64,000 nt of DNA from Pseudoips prasinana (GCA_951640165.1 OX621244.1:15084001-15148000), one strand, 5' to 3'. Positions 10,337 through 20,477 are shown, counted from the stretch's first letter. Numbers and translations are program-made. The notes: generated by a model not told the origin, from the letters alone.

Positions 10337-10898
10337 CATGTCGTCGATTCGGCCGTAGATACTAAGATCCTAAATTCAAAATAACGGCCCCAACCAAAAA
10401 GTGTGCTACGGCGATTACATATATCAGGCAAAAAATCTCTTTACACGGACTGGGCTGCTACTAGGAAATATGGGTAGCCCAGTGTGAGGTTAAAGCCTTT
10501 TATTCAGCGCCAGATTTTTAAGTCATGTCGTCTATTTGACCGCCAATGATGAAATCCTAAATTTTACTAACCAAAACTATTCTAAGGATGTTACACGCCA
10601 GATAATCTTTTGCCTCGCATTGCCCGGTACGAGGAGAATTGTAAGGCAGTGCTGTTTCAGAGAGCATTTAAAGATGAAGATTCAGCGCCCAATTTTACAC
10701 GTCGTCTATTCGACCGCAGATAAATAGATCCTAAATTTGAATTTGGGGTCGAAACAAAAAGTGTTATGGACTTTTTCTGGTGATAAAACCTCTTGCTTCG
10801 CACTGGACTGCATGCAAGAGTTAAGCGGTGTGCTTTAGAGACCTCCTAAACCCGCGGTCCTGCGCCCGCTTTTTTAGGTTATGTCATCGATCGTAGGG
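10337..10898 (+). repeat. Diverged tandem array, period about 182 bp
   Basis: A recurring block (CATGTCGTCGATTCGGCCG and variants, then GATCCTAAATT or ATCCTAAATTT) starts at 10337, 10524, 10698 and 10880, giving periods of 187, 174 and 182. Other shared parts are CAAAAAGTGT after the block and CAGCGCC before the next one. Units are strongly diverged, so this is an old array. The fourth unit is cut by the hAT-type insertion at 10907. Confidence 0.65.
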
Positions 10899-10914
10899 GT
10901 ATAGAGTAGAGATG

Positions 10915-10950
10915 TAAAGAACTCGAGTCTTTATAGACTCGAGTTCTTTA
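10915..10950. repeat. Perfect 16-bp hairpin with TTAT loop inside the hAT element
   Basis: Arms 10915-10930 and 10935-10950 (TAAAGAACTCGAGTCT and its complement) around TTAT. The terminal repeat is thus folded back on itself. Confidence 0.9.
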
Positions 10951-10951
10951 A

Positions 10952-11021
10952 TGTAATTTGTCAGCCGAGCTCAAAATTTAGGACTTATGTCCTAAATTTT
11001 GAGCTCGGCTGACAAATTACA
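10952..11021. repeat. Perfect 33-bp hairpin with TTAT loop inside the hAT element
   Basis: Arms 10952-10984 and 10989-11021 are exact complements around a TTAT loop. It lies one base from the previous hairpin, which has the same loop sequence. Confidence 0.9.
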
Positions 11022-11654
11022 CGACTCGGCTTATTACAACAAGACTCCCAAAACTAGAGAACTTAAGTCTATATGAGCTCTTGAGCATGAAACTCGAGTC
11101 TTTATTAGCGCTCGAGTAATTTTTACGGGCGAGTCGCGCGCGAGTGTTTTCCGTTTGGATTTCTTTTTAAAATCAGATGTTACTTTTTAAAATACGCTTA
11201 ACTTACTTAAATTATTTTTTCAAAATCTCTCTGATAACAAATATATCCCATATTCGTTATCAGAAGCGTATTTTTAAAAATATAAAAAATTAATTGATAG
11301 GAAACATAATTTTAATATATGTATTTAATTGATATCTCAAACTGAATTGTAGGATAATAAAATAAAGCATAACATACTGAGAGATAATTGAAATATTATT
11401 TAATAATATACATGGGCCTAAGCCAAGTGTATATTATTCTTTGTTGTTTCTATTATTATTATTATTCCAATAACAGGTAAGCCGCAGAAGAAAATACATA
11501 AGTTAAATAAAAGATCAAGCAATTAAAATTGCTCTGATGACGCACACATACATACTTAGTACAAAAAATCTGACGTACTCGTAAATCCATTTATTAAAGC
11601 TTTGAATTACCATGCAACTAATAACATTATTATACCTTTATACGCTGAAGACAT

Positions 11655-11735
11655 AAGACTGAAGCTCTTTTAAGACTCAAGCTTTTTTAAGACTCAAGCA
11701 TTTTTAAGACTCGAGCTCTTTTTAAGACTTGAGTA
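11655..11735. repeat. 17-bp tandem motif, right subterminal region of the hAT element
   Basis: Five successive variants of TAAGACTCRAGCTTTTT at about 11655, 11671, 11688, 11705 and 11723. Further inverted or degenerate copies run to 11870. Confidence 0.75.
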
Positions 11736-11904
11736 CTATTTTAGCGCTCAAGTCTTTGTGAAAAGACTGAAGCTCGGTTTGACTCAAGACTCCGAGTCCA
11801 GTAAGTTCACTGAGTCTTGTAAAATTGAGCCGATACTATCGAATTAGAACTCAAAGACTCGAGTTCTTTACATCTCTAGTATAGAGGGTGCACCGTGTAC
11901 AATA

Positions 11905-13019
11905 GGCTTAGTAGCGGTTTCGCCCGAATGTTGCTCACCCGAATCGGGCGAATGAACTACTTTCAATTTTGAATATTTTTTAGGGCCGGTTTCGCCCGAA
12001 GCAAATTTAATGGCGGGCGAATCAGGTAAAGCAAAATTCAGTAGGGTACGATTCGCCCGAATACTATTATACCTCAGAAAAATAAGTAGTACAGTCGGGC
12101 ACAGCAATTTAAAGAGGATTTACTTAGCCACATATTGTGTTAATCGAAAATAGTAAGTAACCTACTAGATACGAGATATAGATATGCACAATGACTTTTG
12201 TCATTAACACTTTCATTGGAATGTAAATATATTCCAACAAAATTAGTAAATTCTAATTAAATTATATAATGATTTTCGTGTATGGTGAAATTATACCATT
12301 ATTTTCAGATGTGGCTAGTGATTTGAATCGTTGACTGATTAGAATAATAGCAGAGCAACCCTCTACAAGCAAGGGTGAAACAGCTGATTTCACTTTAATT
12401 AAATCAAATAGAGGTCAAGAACTTCTCTTGTGACATGGTTACAGTTATAATAAACGTAGGAAAAAAATAAAATCGGTTTAATTGTATGGATGCATAAAAA
12501 GAAATAAGTGTAAAGCAAAACTAAAAACGAACATTGATCGTACTTTACTAATAAACGAAAATCCTCATTTATGTCAACCAAGTCATATAGACAATGAGTC
12601 AAAAAAAAAATTGACGAATGTATAAAACGAGCTAAAACAGAACCTACTACAAGTGTGCCAAAAATTTATTCGGACATGATTTCGGAATTAAAAGATTCTG
12701 GACTTGATTTAGTTAAGAAAATTCCAAATTATGATACTGTTAAAAAAAGACTGTATGCAAGTGTTATTATTGTAAGTAATAATTGTGTACGCAACTGTAC
12801 TTTTTTTATTAAATTTCACATTTTATTATTAAATAAAGGCTTATTTTTGAGGTATAATAGTATTTGGGCGAATCGTACCCTACTAAATTCTGCTTGACCT
12901 GATTCGCCCGCCATTAAATTTGCTTCGGGCGAAACCGGCCCTAAAAAATATTCAAAATTGTAAGTAGTTCATTCGCCCGATTCGGGCGAGCAAAATTCGG
13001 GCGAAACCGCTACTAAGCC
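11905..13019. mobile_element. Mutator-like element (MULE) with long inverted repeats
   Basis: A 1,115-bp element with terminal inverted repeats 11905-12086 and 12840-13019, starting GGCTTAGTAGCGGTTTCG and near-identical apart from scattered changes. It is flanked by the 8-bp TSD GTACAATA at 11897-11904 and 13020-13027. The arms contain repeated TTCGCCCGA/TCGGGCGA blocks. Inside is a decayed FLYWCH-type zinc-finger frame, as found at the N-terminus of animal MULE transposases. Most of the transposase is missing, so the element is a non-autonomous deletion derivative. Confidence 0.8.
12401..12771 (+). pseudogene. FLYWCH zinc-finger part of a MULE transposase, broken
   Basis: The frame from 12401 reads KSNRGQELLL, a stop (12431-12433), HGYSYNKRRKKIKSV, a stop (12479-12481), then LYGCIKRNKCKAKLKTNIDR and TLLINENPHLCQPSHID. 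GxxLLxxxGYxY...YxCxxxxKCxAxL...ENPH is the FLYWCH zinc-finger pattern (C2H2 type); the usual final His appears as Cys in NPHLC. A frameshift at the A10 run 12601-12610 leads to DECIKRAKTEPTTSVPKIYS and VKKRLYASVI, the segment that normally precedes the catalytic core. GTAAGT at 12772-12777 looks like a splice donor, so the ancestor may have had an intron here. Confidence 0.7.
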
Positions 13020-13134
13020 GTACAATAATATATTTTATGTTGTTAGTTTCCATGTAGATTATATTTAACGTTCCGTATTGGTTGGTTTTGTAAAATTCTT
13101 AGCGGTCATTTCAATCCATGATATTCACTCTTGT

Positions 13135-13280
13135 CTATTCCCAGTTATTTTTGTATCTCAATCCTAATTTCCTCATTCGTAGATCAAAATTATGTTTCTT
13201 TTCGAATTCAGCTAAAAACGACGTCGGATGCTCATTGCGATAGATAATGTTCTCCTGGATGAATTTTGGCCATAGATATA
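13135..13280 (-). CDS. Possible terminal exon of an unidentified gene
   Basis: The minus strand ends ...RKLGLRYKNNWE and a stop (13135-13137). Upstream it reads YLWPKFIQENIIYRNEHPT and LAEFEKKHNFDLRM, a composition unlike chance frames in this AT-rich DNA. A possible splice acceptor (TTGAGCTTTTTAG) ends at 13281, just before TATATCTATGG, which is why I stop the exon at 13280. I do not recognise the family. It could equally be a remnant of a transposon gene. Confidence 0.3.
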
Positions 13281-13644
13281 CTAAAAAGCTCAAGTGTGTA
13301 CGCAAACACAGTACACTTTCATTAATTAATGGGACGACAGACACATAAACATCGGTCTTGTTGTGCCAAAGCTCGTCTTGGACAAGGCTACTTTTTAATT
13401 AGACTTATTTACCACAAACAGGCAACGAAGAATACTAAACAATAATAATCATAAAAGCCCATTATCAATTCAAGAATCGTTGTAACAAAGGGCGGGTATA
13501 CAATTAAATTGTGTCCCACGGGGTATTACTCTTTGGAACTACTCTGTTAATTTATCTGAACCAATTACGCAAGTGCGCCACAACGCTGTTGGTATGGCAA
13601 TAGTATTATTGTTCACTTAAATGAATGTGTAAAATACTTATGAC
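13281..13644. other. No recognised feature
   Basis: AT-rich sequence between the exon candidate and a SINE, with no sustained frame and no repeat I recognise. Confidence 0.4.
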
Positions 13645-13860
13645 CTTAGTGACCTGTTAGACTAGTGGTCAGTGATCCTGACTGCTAAGCCAGAGACGAC
13701 CTCTGGCTTATCTGGGGTTAAATCTCCACCCAGGACAAATCTTTGTGTGATTATTTATTCACAGAATAAATAATCGTGCTCTAGATGTATGTTATCTATA
13801 ATATTATGTTATTCTGCTATTTTTTGTTTTATATTTTGTTTACGATTATTATTAGTTAAG
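13645..13860 (+). mobile_element. tRNA-derived SINE, diverged
   Basis: GTGACCTGTTAGACTAGTGG resembles an A-box region and TCTGGGGTTAAATCTCCACC a B-box region. CAGGACAAATCTTTGTGTGA follows, the junction seen in other SINEs of the window. The body beyond 13780 is not clearly related to families A-C. The head contains a 10-bp hairpin (TAAGCCAGAG). Confidence 0.5.
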
Positions 13861-14549
13861 CTTAGGTTAATCTAGTTTAGGTATTCAATGTTTTATTTTA
13901 TTTTATTACTGTTTCACAATCACATGTTATCTCATCTAATATACCTCATTTAAAAATGTTATTTAAATTTAAGGCCTATGCACACCACGTTTTTTAAACA
14001 CAGGCTCAGGTGCACAGGCTCTAAATTTTATACTAAACATTTAATAATAATAATAATTTTATAATTAAATTATAATGTACGCCGTTATTGTCAAATGCAT
14101 CAGTGAGCATTGTTATTGAATTACTTTTAGTTACTACACGTATACAATTATTAAGAATTGATTTTGATTAAGAACTGATTAGAAGAAAATTTTACCCTTT
14201 TTATGAGGACGTTGATGAATTCAGTTGCTTTTGTTCGATTCCAGTTCTTTAAAGATCTATTGTTGGAATTATAATTTAACGTAGTTTCTATTTTCCACTC
14301 CTTAGCTAAGCAAATCCATTACCAATTATTATATATAGCATTCATCTTCTCTTTGAACTTCCTTTAACTTAGTAGCCTTCATATATTATGTCGTACAAGT
14401 AGAGCGTTTGGAATACTTGTAACACTGGACTTGTAACATAGTTTTCCAGCTCTTCTAGGTATTCAATCAATTAGGTTCCACTATTTCATTTAGTTGGGAG
14501 CCCTGATTCGGGTTAATATTACTGTACTATTAATGTTACTGTACTAAAT
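13861..14549. other. No recognised feature
   Basis: AT-rich, only short frames, no repeat recognised. It ends where the RTE LINE begins. Confidence 0.5.
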
Positions 14550-15892
14550 TGTATTGTGGTGGTGCTCTTCTTCAAAAAGGGCGACAAAACCCTATTGAAG
14601 AATTATAGACCCATCACACTGCTGAGCCATGTTTACAAGTTGTTTTCGAGGGTCGTTACGAACCGTCTCGCGCGCAGGTTTGACGACTTCCAGCTTCCCG
14701 AACAAGCCGGTTTCCGAAAAGGCTTTAGCACCATAGACCACATACATACGCTGCGGCAAGTTATACAGAAGACCGAAGAGTATAACAAGCCACTGTGCTT
14801 AGCGTTTGTGGACTATGAGAAAGCCTTCGATTCTATCGAAACATGGGCCGTGCTGAGGTCTCTCATAAGGTGCCAAATTAACTACCGGTATATCGAGGTG
14901 ATAAAGTGTTTGTATGAAAACGCCACTATGTCAGTGCGACTCCAGGACCAGATCTCGAAACCTATCCACTTGCAGCGAGGCGTGAGACAGGGAGATGTTA
15001 TATCTCCGAAACTGTTCACCGCTGCATTGGAAGACGTCTTCAAGCTTCTGGACTGGAAAGGCTTTGGCATCAATGTCAATGGCGAGTACATCACTCACCT
15101 TCGATTTGCCGATGATATCGTTGTCATGGCTGAGACCATGGAAGACCTCGGTACAATGCTCGATGACCTCAGCAGAGTCTCTCAACAAGTGGGTCTGAAA
15201 ATGAACATGGATAAGACGAAAATCATGTCAAACGTCCATGTTGCACCCACTCAATTGAAAGTTGGTGACTCTGCACTCGAAGTTGTAGAGAACTATATTT
15301 ACCTAGGACAGACCATCTAACTAGGTAGGTCCAACTTCGAGAAGGAGGTCAATCGTAGAATCCAACTCGGATGGGCAGCGTTCGGGAAGCTACGTAACAT
15401 CTTCTCGTCCAAAATACCGCAGTGTCTCAAGTCGAAAGTCTTCGACCAGTGTGTGTTGCCAGTGATGACATACGGAACAGGGACGTGGTCGCTCACTATG
15501 GGCCTTATTAGAAGGCTCAAGGTCACCCAAAGAGCAATGGAGAGGGCTATGCTCGGAGTTTCCCTGCGAGATCGCATCAGAAATGTCGAAATCCGCAGGC
15601 GAACCAAAGTCACCGACATAGCCCGAAGAATTGCCAAGCTGAAGTGGCAGTGGGCAGGGCACATAGCTCGTAGAGCCGACGGCCGTTGGGGCAGAAACGT
15701 TCTCGAGTGGCGACCACGAACCGGAAGACGCAGCGTGGGCAGGCCGCCTACAAGATGGACCGATGATCTTGTGCGGGTCGCTGGAAACTGCTGGATGCGA
15801 ATAGCACAAAACCGGCAATTGTGGAGATCTTTGGGGGAGGCCTTTGTCCAGCAGTGGACGTCTTTCGGCTGATATGATGATGGTGATGACTA
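14550..15892 (+). mobile_element. 5'-truncated RTE-clade LINE
   Basis: The coding part starts inside the RT domain and runs through the C-terminus to the typical short RTE 3' end, with TGATATGATGATGGTGATGA after the stop and no long poly(A). GC content is clearly higher than the flanks. At least seven smaller pieces of related elements lie elsewhere in the window (16624, 34625, 37060, 38868, 39655, 45652, 46415). Confidence 0.85.
14556..15872 (+). pseudogene. RTE reverse transcriptase, C-terminal part
   Basis: One frame from 14556 to 15872 with a single TAA at 15318-15320. RT blocks: KNYRPITLLSHVYKLFSRVV, EQAGFRKGFSTIDHI, AFVDYEKAFDSI (catalytic Asp), RGVRQGDVISPKLFTAALED, and LRFADDIVVM (catalytic FADD). 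After the stop come the RTE thumb and C-terminal motifs: SKVFDQCVLPVMTYGTGTWS, KVTDIARRIAKLKWQWAGHI, and a C-terminus that includes GRPPTRW. All expected catalytic residues in this part are present; the endonuclease and the first RT blocks are lost. In this clade one protein both nicks DNA and copies the RNA. Confidence 0.85.
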
Positions 15893-15954
15893 AATTGTAC
15901 TAGCAAACTCCACCTTAAGTATTTACTGTTATATTTTGACTGCACTGACTGTCG

Positions 15955-16143
15955 ACTCTGACTTGTCGACTGAAAACAGTCGCCTGGCCACTTCGTGTCG
16001 GGTTCGATTCGTGCGCAGGACAACTATTTGTGTGGCCCATAAATAATTCTTCTTAGTCTCGATATACTTTGTGTACTTCAGTAATATTTTTGTAAAGTAC
16101 CCAGGGATTGATATCCATAACAAGGAGGTGGTCTTTAAAAAAA
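15955..16143 (+). mobile_element. tRNA-derived SINE, family A
   Basis: The head AGTCGCCTGGCCACTTCGTG and B-box GGGTTCGATTCGTGCGC are followed by GGACAACTATTTGTGTGGCC and a tail with TTTTTGTAAAGTACCCAGGG and TCTTTAAAAAAAGC. It is the same layout as the copies at 27035 and 41035. Confidence 0.75.
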
Positions 16144-16186
16144 GCAGAGCTTGTATACTATGGAAATCGGGTGGATGATAAACTAC
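16144..16186 (-). mobile_element. SINE family B, 3' scrap
   Basis: AGAGCTTGTATACTATGGAA and the following bases match the antisense tail of SINE family B (compare 26970-27015). Confidence 0.5.
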
Positions 16187-16623
16187 ATAATAGTATTAGA
16201 TGAACCACTGAAATTGATTTTTCACTTCGCTGTTGCCTTGAGCTTGAAATTTATTTAATTTATGCCAAAATGTCTGTGAACAAATGCCAAATTCCAAGTA
16301 TCAGCTATGGAAAGATATACCTACGTCTTAAAATCGAAGTCCTCAAAAACTAATCTGGATGCAATATCCTGTCTAATGATACTTACCTATTTACATAGAT
16401 ATACTTAAAGATAATATTATGAACAAAAGTAATTTGCGAACAGAAATGAAACGATGAAAAGCAAGGTACTGAGAACGGAATCGGTACAATGTCGTCCTCG
16501 ATGGGGAATTTTCTAATTACGTTTTCAAAGACACCTCGTTTGGTGAACATGTGACATTTGGAGTGAAAAAGGTCACATATAAGGTGTAACAAAATTGATT
16601 GTACTACTATTAGTAGCTACGAT
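16187..16623. other. No recognised feature
   Basis: AT-rich DNA between a SINE scrap and an RTE fragment. Only short frames are open. Confidence 0.4.
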
Positions 16624-16905
16624 TGGAGTATTTCTGCGAGATCGAACCCGAAATGCTGAGATCCGCAGGCAATTCAAAGTAACCGACATAGCCCGAAGAA
16701 TTACCTAGCTGAAGTGGCAGTGGGTAGGGTTATAGCTCTTAGAGCCGACGGCCGCTGGGGCAGAAAGGTTCTCAAGTGGCGACCGCGAACCGTAAGGCCG
16801 CAGGGCAGGCCGCCTACAATCTGTGTGTGATCTTGTGAGGGTCGCTGGAAGTCGCTGGAATTGGAGGTGGCCTTTGTCCAGCAATGGGCGTATGTGAAAA
16901 GGTCT
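16624..16905 (+). pseudogene. RTE LINE 3' fragment
   Basis: Parallel to 15556-15860 of the larger RTE copy: TTTCTGCGAGATCGAACCCG, CCGACATAGCCCGAAGAATT, GAGCCGACGGCCGCTGGGGC, then TTTGTCCAGCAATGGGCG. It has several small deletions and stops and is non-coding. Confidence 0.85.
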
Positions 16906-16913
16906 GTTACACG

Positions 16914-17075
16914 ATAAGATAAGATAAGATAGATAAGATAACTCTTTATTGTACACCAAAACATTACAGAATATAAGAATACAATAGCATACATTTAAAA
17001 ATGGTAGGTACAATTGGCGGCCTTATCACTAAATGTGATCTCTTCCAGGCAACCTAGGCAGGGATTGGAGTATGG
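16914..17075 (-). mobile_element. LINE 3' UTR (family T) with (GATAA)n tail
   Basis: On the minus strand this reads GGTTGCCTGGAAGAGATCAC, then TGATAAGGCCGCCAATTG, CAATAAAG and a TTATC-type tail. The same 3' UTR occurs at 20112, 39064 and 63421. The last still joins LINE coding sequence, which identifies the family as a non-LTR element. Confidence 0.75.
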
Positions 17076-17116
17076 AGTAACCGAGATAGGGTAGTTGTCA
17101 GTGCACATGAGTATAG

Positions 17117-17168
17117 AAATGATACGCACTGGTATCATTACAAAAAATGATACCAGTGCGTATCATTT
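17117..17168. repeat. Perfect 23-bp hairpin, 6-nt loop
   Basis: Arms 17117-17139 and 17146-17168. Part of the arm (TAATGATACGCACTG) occurs a third time at 17173-17187. It lies in no recognised element. Confidence 0.85.
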
Positions 17169-17254
17169 TTTGTAATGATACGCACTGATCATATACCAAC
17201 CAGTGATACCAACGATCACCTTACCCAAACTTGGTACATAGGTAGTATATAACC

Positions 17255-17505
17255 TAGGCGCTCATAGCTAGATGCTCTCACCTATCCGTAAGTGATCGGT
17301 GAGGTTAAGCAACTAGGCTCGCGGCCAGTCCATAGATGGGTGACCACAAAAGTAGTTTAATTTCTGAGCGTCTCCGTGTTTCGGAGGGCACGTTAAGCTG
17401 TCGGTCCAACAATCGTTAAGCCAAGTCAGAGTTCCACTGGGCGGCTTGAACAGCTCTGACTCTAAGGTAACCACTGCCCATACGATAAGTAAGTAAAGTA
17501 AGCAG
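17255..17505 (+). mobile_element. 5S rRNA-derived SINE
   Basis: GATCGGTGAGGTTAAGCAAC and CCATAGATGGGTGACCAC match the internal promoter part of 5S rRNA. A body with CTGAGCGTCTCCGTGTTTCG, GGGCACGTTAAGCTGTCGGT and GGGCGGCTTGAACAGCTCTG follows, with a TAAGTAAGTAAAGTAAG tail. Other copies: 22615-22805 and, antisense and split, 54345-55020. Confidence 0.75.
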
Positions 17506-17892
17506 GATAGTTACGGTATAGTAATCTGTTCTTTATAAAGTACTCTAGTGATGAGCTCATTAGAATAAGTGGCTATATAATGAACAATAACCTATCCACT
17601 AATCAAGCTTCCTTAATATAACAAGACCCAATCATTACAAACAGCATGAGCTCCACTTCATCTAGTTTTCTGTCTTTCATTAACTGGTCTAGTAACAAGC
17701 GGTTTAGTGAAGCAATTAATGCTAAAAGATCATGAGTTACTCACGTGTTATTAGTCGTAATAGGGCGATGCCTTTTAGTACCATGATACACGATCCGAGG
17801 CTGATTCAAGCAAACCATACTCATCCTGGAAGTAGGCTCTCTGGTAAAACTAAAACGTGGCGTTTTTAATAGGAGATTTGATTAACGATTTA
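17506..17892. other. No recognised feature
   Basis: No open frame or repeat that I can place between the SINE and the Helitron. Confidence 0.5.
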
Positions 17893-18143
17893 TCTATACC
17901 AATATTATAAAGAGGTAACGTTTGTGAGTTTGTGACGTTATAAGGGGTAATCTCTAGGTTTACTGAACCGATTTTCAAAATTATTTCTCCAATAGAAAGC
18001 TGCGTTATTGTGGAGTGTTATAGGCTATGATTCATCATAATATTTTTATATATCCTGAACTTTTAATCCGAAGTATTACGCGGAACAAACGGGCAGCGAC
18101 AAAAATATTTATAACGCGGAACAAAGTCCGCGGGCACTGCTAG
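17893..18143 (+). mobile_element. Short Helitron-like non-autonomous element
   Basis: It starts TCTATACCAATATTATAAAG after an A and ends with a 6-bp hairpin (CGCGGA...TCCGCG), a 7-nt spacer and CTAG, followed by T. TC start, subterminal hairpin, CTRR end and an A/T insertion site are the Helitron hallmarks. No coding capacity. Confidence 0.75.
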
Positions 18144-19607
18144 TTGCAATATACGATAACAAATAACACGTTTATCTTGATAAATCTGATTTTGAAGTAA
18201 TAATTATTAAAATGGGAGGAATGTTTTTATTATTTATTTTTTAATCCACTGGTTTGGTGAGATCGATGTGTGTGTAAATACATAATGTCTTTGCTTGAAA
18301 AGCTATAAACTTGAGTATGTAGTTAGTTTATAGCTTTTCAAGCTTTTTCAATTAATCACTTTTTATAAGTTTTTGTGCTGAAACTTGAATGTGCTTGTAT
18401 TTGAAGTTATTTTCTTTCAAACTGTTCCAGGTATTACAGTCGCGTCATCTGTTCCGAGATCCTTTGTAAACCAAACTTAAACATCTATTATTGAATAGCC
18501 AATTCAAAGGTTTTGTACTCTACTGAACAACAGTAATTTATTCGCAAGTTTAGTCTCAATATTTGAGGTAAACAATTAAAGTTTAAGCAGTTTTAGTACA
18601 AAGTACTTACTAAAAACAGTCTTAAGTGAATGAAATAGTTCAGATCCGTATTAACCCTCTATAAAATATGCGAAAATAGTTTTTTTTTATTTATTTGAGT
18701 ATTATAATTTCTAGAATCATCGACAGAACGTTTCTTTCTTCTTCCATGCTGTTTAGTAATTATATTTTAAAATTGGTGATCATCTTTTAGATGATCATCA
18801 ATCATATTAGTTTTATAGATTATTTCATAATGAAAAGTATAAGTTCCAATTATTATTTGATATATTTAAATTATTTATCAGGTATATATCATTCATTTTA
18901 AGACTCAATTAATTGTCACGAGCTTATGTGATCGAAACTCCACACATAGAAAGGTGACAGTTGTTTGGCGGAGCATAATAAATTTGCACTCGACGTCGTA
19001 TCAACTATCAATGTATCCTGTTTTGAGGATAAGCATTTGGAAACTTCTAATCCCTAATCGTCTTTGACTATAAAAAAGGCTGTCTGACTTAATCCTGCCA
19101 CAGATTGCAAATGTCACATAAAATTATGTCATCCTAATAAAATGTCTACTAACAAACCTGTCAGTAAAACAATAATACCAAAATGTTATGAAGCAAGTCT
19201 TCATTGAACAAAACTCACTGTTGACACCCATTGAAACCACATTTATGTATGCTTTGGACTTTATCTACACGGCGTACGCAATAAGCTCTAAAAACATTTA
19301 CACTTAATTTTGTTACATATAGAAAATTGGAAATCCTGCAGAACGTGGACGGTACTGGCGATGAAAATTTGCCTTCAGACTTTCCTATTAACAAATCTCA
19401 TTTGTCCGATTGTTGGAAACGTGCTGTCTGAACTTATCTGTTGTAGTTTTTGGTGGTTCTAATAGCTATTTGAGTTACCTATAGATGAAAAATAACTTTT
19501 TATCTTGAATTTAAAACGCATAATAGTCATTTATTGGTAATGTATCTTGTCATGTCATTGTCCATAAACATTTTAATAATACGTTAATGTCAGAAATTGT
19601 GTCTACT
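18144..19607. other. No recognised gene or element; one clean hairpin
   Basis: 1.46 kb of AT-rich DNA. It holds a perfect 19-bp inverted repeat (18293-18311 and 18325-18343, 13-nt loop) and a 9-bp one near 18778-18798. Nothing else is recognised. Confidence 0.5.
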
Positions 19608-19842
19608 TCATCATAACAGCTGTAAAAAGTCCACTGCTGGACAAAAGCCTGCCATAATCGCCACGCTTGGCCGACAGGTTGGCGATCGCAGTATGATGGT
19701 AACAGTATTCAGAGATACGCTGCTGCTGGTCCTCTGGGAGACACTCCCTCGGGTCGACTTCTACGCTACCCACGGGATGAGATGGGGTGATGATATTATT
19801 TCTGATATTCGCTCCCCGTCACCACACAGCTTTAAAGCATAA
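19608..19842 (-). mobile_element. RTE-tailed short repeat (SINE-R), copy 1
   Basis: The plus strand reads AAGTCCACTGCTGGACAAAA, GCCACGCTTGGCCGACAGG, CACGGGATGAGATGGGGTGA and a terminal CACACAGC. Its minus-strand 3' end (TTTGTCCAGCAGTGGAC) is nearly the 3' end of the RTE LINE at 15846-15862. The four copies in the window share both ends. Confidence 0.65.
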
Positions 19843-20111
19843 AATTTATAAATTTATCATAAGAGTAAAACGATTGTTCTATATGACACCGCTTTAAACA
19901 AGCTTTAAAACTTGGTAATGTTGGATATAATATAAAAGATAAAGCTTTAGAGCCTTATAGTGTTATTATAAATATTGGGGAAATATTTTAATATCACTAA
20001 GATCTTTAAAACCTAATACCCAACCTAAACAATTTCCATTAAACGAAATGTTAATATCAATATTTTCAGTAACGCAGTTCTTAGGAAATGGGGTTATTTA
20101 TAAAATAGAGT
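19843..20111. other. No recognised feature
   Basis: AT-rich spacer without open frames. Confidence 0.4.
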
Positions 20112-20232
20112 AAACTTTATACCTCCAGACAATAAAATACTTTATCTTAATTTCAAGAAACACAGGTACAGTCGGAGGACTTATTGGTTTGTAGCGATCT
20201 CTTCCAGACAACCGTTGGTTGGATAAGGAAAA
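20112..20232 (-). mobile_element. LINE 3' UTR (family T), fragment
   Basis: AATAAAATACTTTATCTTAA, then CAGGTACAGTCGGAGGACTT and TAGCGATCTCTTCCAGACAA match the antisense family T 3' UTR. Confidence 0.65.
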
Positions 20233-20477
20233 AGTACTACAGAAAATGCGAAATTAAATGCGTGAAATATTAAAGCTGTGTGTATATGTTAAAGTTACAT
20301 TATTATATACTTACATTAATATAACCACTGCTAATACAATACTATAATCATATAAAATACACACATGTTATATATCTGTCGGAATAAGGAGTTATGAGGA
20401 AAGAGGTTACAAAAATAGGAGGTAAGGAGAAAAGCAATAAAGATATTTAAAGAGATATAAAGTATTGGTGTTTGCTG

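Larger units (their letters stand above)
10907..11878. mobile_element. Non-autonomous hAT-type transposon
   Basis: A 972-bp element with perfect 26-bp terminal inverted repeats (10907-10932 and 11853-11878, starting TAGAGATGTAAAG) and a perfect 8-bp TSD, GTATAGAG, at 10899-10906 and 11879-11886. An 8-bp TSD plus a TAGAG start is the hAT pattern. There is no transposase frame. Both ends are packed with variants of AAGACTCGAG: two hairpins at the left and a 17-bp tandem at the right. These resemble subterminal transposase-binding repeats. Confidence 0.85.

Noticed and set aside
10337..11878. CRISPR-like array or prokaryotic insertion
   Set aside because: The repeats are diverged, of variable spacing and flanked by eukaryotic transposon marks. 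All other content is insect-like.
15390..15818. 142-codon minus-strand frame
   Set aside because: Antisense shadow of the RTE C-terminal coding region.
17255..17345. A 5S rRNA gene
   Set aside because: Only the internal promoter part is kept; flanking 5S sequence is missing and a SINE body follows.
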